Source: Muribaculaceae bacterium (lineage in GTDB: Bacteria; Bacteroidota; Bacteroidia; Bacteroidales; Muribaculaceae). From it: a stretch of 12,745 nt of DNA. Below the pieces are notes generated by a model. The model had not been told where the DNA came from. It made no database searches and was given only the letters and a program-made list of their open reading frames with translations. Both the position numbers and the translations under genes were made by a program. Within the stretch, counting starts at the first letter, position 1. Each line of letters begins with the position of its first letter. The DNA is taken from contig VSPG01000052.1 of NCBI GenBank assembly GCA_009775265.1, forward strand, positions 1 through 12,745, given 5' to 3'. Shown here one piece after another: positions 1 through 7,075 of this stretch.

Positions 1-25
1 CTTATATCTTATGAAATGCCGTTAT

Positions 26-751
26 TCAACTTTTTTCATCTACATTTTCACCATTGGAGTCTCCCATTTCAGGATGTTCCTGCAGCATGTCGAGCAATTT
101 TTTCCGCGACGAGAACACCACGCCCGACGGGCCGAACGACTCCACCCCGTAATCCCTCATCCTTGTAAGAGCATCGACAAGGGCAGAACGCTGCACACCC
201 CATATGGCACAAAGATTACGTAGCGGGCACTCTATGGCTATATTCTCGCCCGAAGGCTGCGTAAGGGCGATTACCCAGAATGCTATGCGCTCCTCCAGCG
301 AACCGGAGGTAAGCGACATCAGCCCCACCACGCTTTTCTGGGCATTCATGGATATTATATTGAGATAATTGAACATGAACACAGGGTCGGCATTCAATAT
401 CTTTATGTAGTCGGCCTTGCTGATCTGCAACACTCCCGACGGCTCCAGCGCCACCGCGCGGCACGGATAGTTCGTGGCACGCCCGAACAGGAAATCCGGA
501 GCTATGACATCCGGCGCACGTAGTGTCTGCGAAACCGAAATCCGGCCGTTGTTGTTTGTGGTTGTAAGCCGCACCGAACCACTGATTACGAATGTGATGT
601 GTGTGCACGGAGAGTTTTCCTTAACCACCACGGCACCCTCCGGATATTTTAGGAAATGGAACTTGGCCATGCCGACGATATTCTTCATCGTGTCATGGCT
701 GACACCTCTGAATAGCGGAAGCTCCATCAGAAGATCGAACATGCTGCTCAT
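26..751 (-). CDS. Crp/Fnr-family transcriptional regulator
   Basis: A 241-residue regulator of the Crp/Fnr type. Residues about 12-125 form the cyclic-nucleotide-binding-like beta-roll (FDLLMELPLFRGVS at the start, then VVVKENSPCTHITFVISGSV). Residues about 155-225 form a C-terminal winged helix (LEERIAFWVIAL followed by a helix-turn-helix around LRNLCAIWGVQRSALVDALTR). The classic cAMP-contact motif of E. coli CRP is not visible, as is usual for Bacteroidales members, so the ligand is unknown. The frame stays open upstream to a GTG at 787 and an ATG at 778. I chose the ATG at 751 because homology-like sequence begins at FDLL; the ATG at 742 is equally possible. It is divergent from ftsX across about 200 bp. 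Targets cannot be told from sequence; control of its own promoter or of the ftsX operon is possible but unproven. Confidence 0.9.
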   Translation of the reverse strand: MSSMFDLLMELPLFRGVSHDTMKNIVGMAKFHFLKYPEGAVVVKENSPCTHITFVISGSVRLTTTNNNGRISVSQTLRAPDVIAPDFLFGRATNYPCRAVALEPSGVLQISKADYIKILNADPVFMFNYLNIISMNAQKSVVGLMSLTSGSLEERIAFWVIALTQPSGENIAIECPLRNLCAIWGVQRSALVDALTRMRDYGVESFGPSGVVFSSRKKLLDMLQEHPEMGDSNGENVDEKS

Positions 752-830
752 ATATATATTGAATTTATATAGTAACATCCCGTGCACTCCAATAGTTTAA
801 TATTTACCGCAATTGCACGGAAAGGCACTG

Positions 831-838
831 CAAAATTA
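831..838 (-). promoter_or_regulatory. Putative -7 element for the Crp-family gene
   Basis: Read on the minus strand this is TAATTTTG, an exact match to the Bacteroidetes -7 consensus TAnnTTTG. No TTG lies at the usual distance upstream (the nearest minus-strand TTG is 30 bases away), so the match is only partial. Transcription would start near 825, giving a leader of roughly 75 nt to the chosen ATG at 751. Confidence 0.5.
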
Positions 839-889
839 CAAATTTCTTATCTTTTTACGGTATCGCGGCAAAAAAGGGCTGTTTAAGTA

Positions 890-920
890 TTGACAACGGG
901 GCGAAAAATCATTAATTTTG
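890..920 (+). promoter_or_regulatory. Promoter of the ftsX operon
   Basis: TTG at 890-892, a 20-base spacer and TAATTTTG at 913-920 match the Bacteroidetes sigma-ABfr promoter (TTG / about 20 / TAnnTTTG). The predicted start near 925-927 leaves a leader of about 33 nt before the ftsX ATG. No other equally good promoter was noticed further down the operon, so this one may drive all seven genes. Confidence 0.75.
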
Positions 921-958
921 CACGATTTTTCAGTTTTCAGCACCCCCGTCTGCTATAA

Positions 959-1834
959 ATGGCGAAAAAAAGGTCACAACACATAAGCATACTCGGCTCA
1001 CGCATCACGTCCGTGGTGAGCGTGGCACTCGTGCTCGTCCTGCTCGGCGTGGCCGCGCTTATGACAAGCGCCGCGCGCAAAGCCACAGACAACGTGCGGC
1101 GCAACATGGGATTCACCATAAAGATGGAGCGTGGCATGGGCGCCGACGAAATAAACAACATGAAAAAAAGGCTCGCCAAAGCAGCCTACGTGGAGTCTTT
1201 CGTATATGCAAGCCCCGACGAAATCCTCGCGCAGGAGTCCGAGATAATCGGTGAAGACATAATGGCCCTCGTCGACGAAAACCCTTACGGCGCGGAATTT
1301 GACGTAAAAGTAAGACCCCAGTGGGCCCACAGCGACAGCATCGCGTCCATAGCGCTGTCTGTCGGTTCTGCAAAAGGCGTGGAGGACGTGCTCACCGACA
1401 CCGGCGTTATCGACAGCGTGAACCGCAACATTTCCCGTCTGACATGGATAATGCTGGCCGTGGCGGCCGCTTTGCTGGCAATATCGTTTGTCCTGATAAA
1501 CAACACAGTGAGCCTTGCCGTGTACTCTCGCCGTTTCGTAATCCACACGATGCGCCTTGTAGGCGCCACCGGAGCATTCATACGCCGGCCTTTCCTCAAA
1601 GCGGGAGCGGCCACAGGCCTCGTAGCATCAATAGCCGCATCGGCCGTACTTGCAGTGGCACAGGCATATGCAATGCGCAGCGATGCCGCATTGGCCGGAG
1701 TGCTCGACTGGCGTACAAGCGCCATAGTGTACGCGCTGTTGGCAGCCATCGGCATCATCATATGCCTTTTGGCTTCGGCATTCGCCACCAACCGCTATCT
1801 GCGCTCCGACGTAGATGACTACTACATGAATTAA
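959..1834 (+). CDS. ftsX: Cell division protein FtsX
   Basis: FtsX is the membrane subunit of the FtsEX ABC-type complex, which couples the divisome to peptidoglycan hydrolase activity in the inner membrane and periplasm. The 291-residue protein has the family layout: short basic cytoplasmic N-terminus, TM1 about 15-37, a periplasmic domain about 40-158, then TM2 about 161-182, TM3 about 211-235 and TM4 about 254-276. The segment INNTVSLAVYSRRFVIHTMR followed by LVGATGAFIRRPF (residues 180-212) is the conserved FtsX/permease signature, and the acidic, Tyr-rich C-terminus (DVDDYYMN) resembles Bacteroidetes FtsX. The partner ATPase FtsE is not in the window, which is common in this phylum. It is first gene of a long co-directional operon, 26 bp before the next gene. 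Confidence 0.93.
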   Translation: MAKKRSQHISILGSRITSVVSVALVLVLLGVAALMTSAARKATDNVRRNMGFTIKMERGMGADEINNMKKRLAKAAYVESFVYASPDEILAQESEIIGEDIMALVDENPYGAEFDVKVRPQWAHSDSIASIALSVGSAKGVEDVLTDTGVIDSVNRNISRLTWIMLAVAAALLAISFVLINNTVSLAVYSRRFVIHTMRLVGATGAFIRRPFLKAGAATGLVASIAASAVLAVAQAYAMRSDAALAGVLDWRTSAIVYALLAAIGIIICLLASAFATNRYLRSDVDDYYMN

Positions 1835-1860
1835 CGACATTCATTCCTCTTAAATAAAAT

Positions 1861-2130
1861 ATGGAATCCAACAAGAAAAACGATGCCATAATGCGCGAGA
1901 GCGAAAGCGACAAGCCGCTGCTGCGCATCAACTTCATAGCAATGTGCGTGGCCGCACTGCTCATAATTGCCGGCTTCGCGCTCATGCTCGGCGGAGCTAC
2001 CACCGAAACCGAGTTCAACCCCGACATATTCAGCACGCGACGTATAGTCGTAGGGCCTGCGCTTGCTTTCATAGGATTCGTAGCCATGGCCGTGGCGATA
2101 ATTGTCAAACCACGCAAAACTGAAAAATAA
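1861..2130 (+). CDS. DUF3098 family small membrane protein
   Basis: An 89-residue protein with a charged N-terminal tail (about 1-22) and two predicted membrane helices, about 24-47 (INFIAMCVAALLIIAGFALML) and 62-83 (VVGPALAFIGFVAMAVAIIV). The motif FNPDIFSTRRIVVGP between the helices is typical of the Bacteroidetes DUF3098 family, which is regularly found between ftsX and uppP. Function is unknown. Its fixed place suggests a role in envelope assembly, but that is inference. Its stop codon overlaps the uppP start by one base (TAATG), pointing to translational coupling. Confidence 0.85.
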   Translation: MESNKKNDAIMRESESDKPLLRINFIAMCVAALLIIAGFALMLGGATTETEFNPDIFSTRRIVVGPALAFIGFVAMAVAIIVKPRKTEK

Positions 2131-2969
2131 TGGATTGGCTTAGCGCACTCATAATGGGCATAGTTCAGGGTCTCGCCGAATATCTGCCCATAAGTTCAAG
2201 CGGACACCTTGAAATATGCCGCGACCTTCTCGGACTCGAATTGTCAGGAGCGGAAAGTCTCGAGTTCGACGTGATGCTCCATGTAGCCACTGTGCTCAGC
2301 ACCATAGTCGTGCTGTGGCATGAGTTCAAACCGCTCTGCGTGTCGTTCTTTACATTCCGTCGCGACGACAATTTCAACTACGTGCTCAAAATTCTCGTAA
2401 GCTGCATCCCTGTAGCTATCGTAGGATTGTTTTTCAAGGATTTCATAGAAGGATTTTTCGGCAAGGGACTTGGCATCGTAGGCATATGCCTCTGCGTCAC
2501 AGCCGCATTGCTTTCGTTCGCCTACTTCACCCGCACCCGTCCGCAGGACATGCGCAGACCCGGCACACCCGGCGCGCACAGCATAAGCATGCTTGACGCG
2601 TTCATCATTGGTTGTTCCCAGGCCGTTGCTGTACTTCCCGGCCTGTCGCGCTCCGGCACCACCATCGCCACAGGCATTCTGCTTGGCGACCGCCGAGAAG
2701 AAGTGGCACGTTTCTCATTCCTGATGGTCATCATCCCAATAATGGGCGAAGCACTGCTTGACGTTAAAAAAATGATTGGAGGAGAGGCCGTAGCGGTCGC
2801 CAACGGCGAAATAGGCTGGCTGCCAATGCTCGTCGGTTTCCTCGCGTCCTTCATAGTCGGCTGCATCGCCTGCAAATGGATGCTCAACATCGTAAAACGC
2901 GGCAAACTCGTGTGGTTCGCGGCCTACTGCCTCATCGTAGGCATAATCTGTATCGCAACATCATTCTGA
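2130..2969 (+). CDS. uppP: Undecaprenyl-diphosphate phosphatase UppP/BacA
   Basis: This integral membrane enzyme removes a phosphate from undecaprenyl diphosphate to regenerate the lipid carrier for peptidoglycan and other surface glycans; overproduction gives bacitracin resistance in other bacteria. The 279-residue protein carries both signature motifs: QGLAEYLPISSSGH at residues 13-26, with the conserved Glu17, and LPGLSRSGTTIATG at 169-182, with the catalytic-site Arg174. Several hydrophobic helices fill the rest, ending with a C-terminal helix. Length is normal for the family. It overlaps the gene before and the gene after by one base each (TAATG and TGATG), so three genes are tightly coupled. 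Confidence 0.97.
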   Translation: MDWLSALIMGIVQGLAEYLPISSSGHLEICRDLLGLELSGAESLEFDVMLHVATVLSTIVVLWHEFKPLCVSFFTFRRDDNFNYVLKILVSCIPVAIVGLFFKDFIEGFFGKGLGIVGICLCVTAALLSFAYFTRTRPQDMRRPGTPGAHSISMLDAFIIGCSQAVAVLPGLSRSGTTIATGILLGDRREEVARFSFLMVIIPIMGEALLDVKKMIGGEAVAVANGEIGWLPMLVGFLASFIVGCIACKWMLNIVKRGKLVWFAAYCLIVGIICIATSF

Positions 2970-3694
2970 TGGATTTCCTTTCAGGAGAAATATTGTGCAT
3001 TGACAAGCCGTTGGGTTGGACCTCGTTCGACGCTGTGAAGCGCGTGCGCGGAGCGCTCACGCGCCGTCTCGGCATACGCAAGCTAAAAGTGGGCCATGCA
3101 GGCACACTCGACCCGCTGGCCACCGGAGTCATGATAGTGTGCACCGGACGCGCCACCAAACGTATCGACGAGCTTCAGGCCGGAATCAAGGAGTACATAG
3201 CCACGATTGCGCTCGGTGCCACCACTCCCAGTTTCGACCTCGAAACCGAAATCGACGCCACCTACCCGACAGCGCACATAACACGCGAAGCGGTAGACAA
3301 TGTGCTGCGCAGCTTCACCGGCACCATCCAGCAGGTGCCGCCGGCCTACTCCGCCTGCAAAGTCGACGGCCGACGCGCGTACAAAAGCGCACGAGCCGGA
3401 CAGGCCGTAGAACTGAAACCGCGCACCCTCGTAATCGACGAGATAGAACTGCTCGACTTCGACCCGGCAAGCATCCGCGTGCGCGTGGTGTGCAGCAAAG
3501 GAACATACATCCGCGCCCTCGCGCGCGACATCGGGCAGGCGCTCGGCTCCGGCGCCCACCTCTCGGCTCTGCGCCGCACCCGCGTGGGCAACGTACGCAT
3601 CGACGATTGCCTGAGCGTGCAGCAGGCAGCCGATGTCATCGCCAACGTTCCCGTCGAATACCCGGAATGGTACGACGGCGAGCGCAAAGCCTGA
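2969..3694 (+). CDS. truB: tRNA pseudouridine(55) synthase TruB
   Basis: TruB converts U55 in the T-loop of tRNA to pseudouridine in the cytoplasm. The 241-residue product has the conserved opening LCIDKPLGWTSFDAV (9-23), the catalytic motif GHAGTLDPLATG (42-53) with catalytic Asp48, the YSACKVDGRRAY motif (128-139) and the KGTYIRALARDIG block. The length suits the short Bacteroidetes form, which lacks a long C-terminal PUA domain. The open frame extends upstream to 2876, but the first 31 codons lie inside uppP and do not look like TruB. The ATG at 2969 overlaps the uppP stop and precedes the conserved region, so it is the natural start. Confidence 0.96.
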   Translation: MDFLSGEILCIDKPLGWTSFDAVKRVRGALTRRLGIRKLKVGHAGTLDPLATGVMIVCTGRATKRIDELQAGIKEYIATIALGATTPSFDLETEIDATYPTAHITREAVDNVLRSFTGTIQQVPPAYSACKVDGRRAYKSARAGQAVELKPRTLVIDEIELLDFDPASIRVRVVCSKGTYIRALARDIGQALGSGAHLSALRRTRVGNVRIDDCLSVQQAADVIANVPVEYPEWYDGERKA

Positions 3695-3750
3695 ACGCCC
3701 CATCCCCCCTCTGTCTTTTTAACAAAACACAAGTATAAGTATAGACATAT

Positions 3751-4800
3751 ATGAAGCTTTCGCAATTCAAATACCGCCTGCCCGATGAACTCATAGCACA
3801 ACATCCTGCAGCAAACCGCGACGAGTCGCGCATGATGGTGCTCCACCGGCGCACCGGCGAGATAGAGCACCGCTTGTTCAAAGACATACTGAACTACTTC
3901 AACGACGGCGACGTAATGGTGTTCAACGACACCAAAGTGTTCCCGGCCCTGCTTTACGGCAACAAGGAGAAAACAGGCGCAAGGATTGAAGTGTTCCTGC
4001 TGCGCGAACTTAATGCCGACATAAAGCTCTGGGACGTACTCGTGGAGCCCGCACGAAAAATACGCATAGGCAACAAGCTGTATTTCGGCGACGACGAATC
4101 GATGGTTGCGGAAGTGATTGACAACACCACCTCACGCGGACGCACGCTGCGTTTCCTCTACGACGGCCCGCGCGACACATTCAAGCGCGACCTTTACGCA
4201 CTCGGCCACACACCACTTCCCGAATACATCAAGCGTGAAGCCACCGAGGAGGACGCCGAGCGCTACCAGTGCATATTCGCTCGCAACGAAGGAGCCGTAG
4301 TAGCTCCCGCAGCAGGCACACACTTCTCGCGCGAACTGCTCAAACGCCTTGAAATAAAAGGCGTCAAACAGACATTCCTGACCGAGCACAGCGGCCTTGG
4401 CAACTTCCGCGAAATCGACGTGGAAGACCTCACCAAACACCGCATGGACTCTGAGCAGCTCGTAGTATCGCACCAGCTTGTCGACACCGTAAATGCCGCA
4501 AAAGACGCAGAAAAGCAAGTCTGCGCCGTAGGCACAAGCGTGCTGCGTGGCATGGCCACTGCAGTGAGCATGGGCGGCCACCTGCAGCCCTACGACGGCT
4601 GGACAAACAAGTTCATCTTCCCTCCCTACGATTTCACCGTGGCTACCTCGCTTGTGAGCAACTTCCACCTCCCCTACTCCACAATGCTTATGATGGTGGC
4701 CGCTTTCGGAGGCTACGACCACGTGATGCATGCCTATTCGGAAGCCGTAAAAGAGCACTATCGCTTCGGCGCCTACGGCGATGCCATGCTCATCATCTGA
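3751..4800 (+). CDS. queA: S-adenosylmethionine:tRNA ribosyltransferase-isomerase QueA
   Basis: QueA transfers and rearranges the ribosyl part of S-adenosylmethionine onto 7-aminomethyl-7-deazaguanine in tRNA, making epoxyqueuosine at the wobble position. The 349-residue protein is full length. Seen motifs are the start KLSQFKYRLPDELIAQHPA, VFNDTKVFPALLYG (57-70), LGHTPLPEYIKR (151-162), VAPAAGTHF (184-192), EDLTKHRMDSEQ (225-236) and the C-terminal block FIFPPYDF...SNFHLPYSTMLMMVAAFGG. Two core motifs differ from the usual form: APTAGLHF reads APAAGTHF, and LHVG reads EHSG at about 212-215. A 56-bp gap separates it from truB, with no clear promoter or terminator. The HU-like gene follows after 3 bp. 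Confidence 0.95.
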   Translation: MKLSQFKYRLPDELIAQHPAANRDESRMMVLHRRTGEIEHRLFKDILNYFNDGDVMVFNDTKVFPALLYGNKEKTGARIEVFLLRELNADIKLWDVLVEPARKIRIGNKLYFGDDESMVAEVIDNTTSRGRTLRFLYDGPRDTFKRDLYALGHTPLPEYIKREATEEDAERYQCIFARNEGAVVAPAAGTHFSRELLKRLEIKGVKQTFLTEHSGLGNFREIDVEDLTKHRMDSEQLVVSHQLVDTVNAAKDAEKQVCAVGTSVLRGMATAVSMGGHLQPYDGWTNKFIFPPYDFTVATSLVSNFHLPYSTMLMMVAAFGGYDHVMHAYSEAVKEHYRFGAYGDAMLII

Positions 4801-4803
4801 TAC

Positions 4804-5091
4804 ATGATGGCCGATACAGACAACATCACATCAAAGGCGAGTGCAGCTGCCGGATGCGACCCAGCGCAGGGCGCTGCACTCGCCGAAGCGTTTGCTGCAG
4901 CATTGCGCGAACGCCTTTCCATGCTCGAATCCGTAGCCATCCCCGGATTCGGCAGTTTTACTCCCGTCAAACACGAAGAACGCGTCGAAACCGATGCGGA
5001 AAGTGGACGCCGCACACTGTTGCCGCCACATATAGCCGTGAATTTCATCCCCGGCAGCAAACTTCGCAAACTATTGCCGAACAATGAATAG
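4804..5091 (+). CDS. HU/IHF-family DNA-binding protein
   Basis: A 95-residue protein of HU length and fold. The N-terminal helical half is Ala-rich (QGAALAEAFAAALRERLSM). The turn VAIPGFGSFTPVKHEER (about 46-62) matches the HU signature around GFGTF. Next come a complete beta-arm region (RVETDAESGRRTLLPPHIAV) and the closing block NFIPGSKLRKLL. HU proteins bind and bend DNA as dimers. It lies 3 bp after queA and overlaps the next gene, which also begins with an HU-like domain, by 8 bp. The two may form a heterodimer; this is inferred. Start: ATG at 4804 is followed directly by a second ATG at 4807. Confidence 0.85.
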   Translation: MMADTDNITSKASAAAGCDPAQGAALAEAFAAALRERLSMLESVAIPGFGSFTPVKHEERVETDAESGRRTLLPPHIAVNFIPGSKLRKLLPNNE

Positions 5092-6076
5092 CATCGTCAC
5101 ACTCCCTGAGATAGCCGCAAAGACGGCAGAAGCCGCAGGTGTGCCGGTCGACACAGCCGTACGCTTCATTTTGGAACTCTTTTCAGGAGCGGAGGCGGCA
5201 TTCGCCTCCGGCAGCCACAGCGTCACCATCAAAGGCGTAGGCACATTCAGTCGCGGGAGTTCTGAAATAAAATTCACCCCCGATGCCGAACTCGCCGCGG
5301 CCGTCAACGCCCCGTTCTCTCTTTTTTCGGCAATAGAACTCCCCGACAGCGTATCGGACAACATCCTGCCGGAAGAAGACATGCCCGCCACACCCGGCCG
5401 GCCGGCGCCGCTCCAAGAGGAAATCAAGGAGACGGAAATTCCGGAATCAACTGCGCAAGAACCTGCGGAACCATCGGCAGAAGACGCCGAAGACATCGTC
5501 CAGGAGGAAACCGAAGAAGACACACAGGCAGAAAATACGGCAATGGCAACATCCATGCCAGCCGAGCCGGAAGTAATCTATGTAGTGCGCCGCAGCGCAT
5601 GGCCGTGGGTGGCTGCCCTTATCGCACTTGTGGCCGGATTCGGCGCAGGATATTGCTTAGGCGGCTATCGCGCATATGAAAATGCCGATGCAGCCACCAC
5701 CATCGTGGAACTCACTTCTCAGGAAATCCCTGTCAACACCGCAGCCGCGTCCGACACTGATACAATTGCCGACTCGGTGCCATCCGACACGACACACATA
5801 CCCACGGAGCAGCCGGCGCAGGAAAAAGCACCGGTGTACGACACCGTAAGCCCCTCCCGCTACCTCACCACGATAGCACGCGACCATTACGGCCGCAAAG
5901 ACTATTGGGTGTTCATCTACGAAGCCAACACCGACAGGCTCAACCATCCCAACCGCATCAGTCCCGGCACACAAGTCGTCATTCCCGACCTCGGCGACGG
6001 TGCAGCAGCCAACCCGGCATTGCGCGCACGCGCACGAAGCCTTGCCACTGAGATATACAACCGCTACGACATGTAA
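5084..6076 (+). CDS. Membrane-anchored protein: HU-like domain, acidic linker, TM helix, LysM-like domain
   Basis: A 330-residue protein in four parts. Residues 1-85 form an HU-like domain (KGVGTFSRGSSEIKFTPDAEL at 50-70, then VNAPFS). Residues about 95-165 are a Glu/Pro/Ala-rich acidic linker. One strong membrane helix lies at about 173-195 after two Arg (169-170), which predicts N-terminus in the cytoplasm. After a Thr/Ser/Pro-rich stretch, residues about 253-303 resemble a LysM domain (SRYLTTIARDHYGRKDYWVF, then IYEANTDRLNHPNRISPGTQVVIPD). LysM domains bind peptidoglycan. So the protein may link nucleoid and cell wall, which is inference. The usual HU DNA-contact arm appears missing: only about 8 residues lie between GTF and KFTPD. 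It is the last gene of the operon, overlapping the HU gene by 8 bp and followed by a terminator stem. Confidence 0.85.
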   Translation: MNSIVTLPEIAAKTAEAAGVPVDTAVRFILELFSGAEAAFASGSHSVTIKGVGTFSRGSSEIKFTPDAELAAAVNAPFSLFSAIELPDSVSDNILPEEDMPATPGRPAPLQEEIKETEIPESTAQEPAEPSAEDAEDIVQEETEEDTQAENTAMATSMPAEPEVIYVVRRSAWPWVAALIALVAGFGAGYCLGGYRAYENADAATTIVELTSQEIPVNTAAASDTDTIADSVPSDTTHIPTEQPAQEKAPVYDTVSPSRYLTTIARDHYGRKDYWVFIYEANTDRLNHPNRISPGTQVVIPDLGDGAAANPALRARARSLATEIYNRYDM

Positions 6077-6082
6077 CACATA

Positions 6083-6126
6083 AAGTGCGCCGCAAAAGTC
6101 ATACACAAAACCTTTGCGGCGCACTT
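6083..6126. terminator. Terminator-like stem between converging operons
   Basis: The arms 6083-6096 (AAGTGCGCCGCAAA) and 6113-6126 are perfect reverse complements: 14 bp around a 16-nt loop. The stem sits 7 bases after the HU/LysM stop and 21 bases from the end of the EamA gene on the other strand, so it can serve both. U-runs beside it are weak on both sides, so it may stop RNA polymerase only partly or mainly protect 3' ends. Confidence 0.75.
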
Positions 6127-6147
6127 CATTAAAACCGCCACTATCGG

Positions 6148-7068
6148 CTATGCTTTCCCGATGCGCGCTTCGCGCTGCATCTCCATGCGGCTTTTGCTCT
6201 TGCTCACAAAAAACACTCCCGCAAACACAAGCACCACAGCTACGGCCTTGGCAATTGTAAACTCATCCATACCGGCCCACACAGCCACTGCCGACGCTAC
6301 GATAGGCTGCACGTAATTGTACATCGCCGTCACGGTCGGACGCAGATTTTTCTGCCCCACAGGCAAAAGAAGATAGCTTATGAAAGTAGGGCCGACCACG
6401 AATGCCGCCGTGCCCCAGAGCACCTCGGCAGGCAGCGTCGCCCACTCTGTGGCCGCAAACTCACTGTAGGAAAACGGCACAATGCATATCGAGGCATACG
6501 TAAACATCCATTTCATCAGAGTCACAGGGCTGTATTTCGACGTAAGGCGCTTGAAGAACACAAGATAGCAACTGAAACTCATCTGAGCGAGCACCACCAT
6601 CACATCGCCGACTGCCGAGCCGGCGCCCGTGGCGGCAGTGCCTCCCACGATTAATATCAATGCTCCTATGGCGCTCACAAACACGCCGCCCACTTTCAGT
6701 TTCGTCACAGGTTCGCGCAGAAACACAGCCGCCAGCACCATCGTCACCACGGGCATGCACGTGGTTATAATCGACGCGTTTATCGGCGATGTATGGCTGA
6801 GGCCGAAAAGAAACATGCCCTGGTTGAAAACCACACCCAGCAGCGAAGCAAAAAACATCATCAGCAGGTCTTTGGGAGCCACATGCTCGGGTTTGAGGCA
6901 CAGCGAAAGCCCCCAGAACAGCCCCGCCGCACCTATCGTGCGGCATTCGGTGAGCAGCAGCGGCGAGATGCCGCCCGCAAGCAACACCTTACCCAACGGA
7001 GCGCTCACGCCCCACATGAACTCGGCGCCCGTCATGGCGCCGTGCCCTTTCAGTTTGGCAACATCCAT
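6148..7068 (-). CDS. EamA/DMT-superfamily transporter
   Basis: A 306-residue inner-membrane protein with about ten hydrophobic helices in two EamA repeats, roughly residues 10-140 and 155-290. The start KGHGAMTGAEFMWGVSAPLGK is typical of the first helix in this family. Helix four has NASIITTCMPVVTMVLA, with the REPVTKLKVGG loop that marks EamA proteins. The second repeat has the matching MYNYVQPIVASAVAVWAG. Members export amino acids, nucleotides or other small metabolites; the substrate cannot be read from sequence. It lies 7 bp after proA on the same strand and so is probably the last gene of the dnaX-proB-proA unit. Proline-related export is possible but speculative. Confidence 0.88.
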   Translation of the reverse strand: MDVAKLKGHGAMTGAEFMWGVSAPLGKVLLAGGISPLLLTECRTIGAAGLFWGLSLCLKPEHVAPKDLLMMFFASLLGVVFNQGMFLFGLSHTSPINASIITTCMPVVTMVLAAVFLREPVTKLKVGGVFVSAIGALILIVGGTAATGAGSAVGDVMVVLAQMSFSCYLVFFKRLTSKYSPVTLMKWMFTYASICIVPFSYSEFAATEWATLPAEVLWGTAAFVVGPTFISYLLLPVGQKNLRPTVTAMYNYVQPIVASAVAVWAGMDEFTIAKAVAVVLVFAGVFFVSKSKSRMEMQREARIGKA

Positions 7069-7075
7069 ATGCAGC

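Noticed and set aside
2876..2968. 31-residue N-terminal extension of truB
   Set aside because: It lies wholly within uppP in another frame, and the TruB homology starts just after the ATG at 2969.
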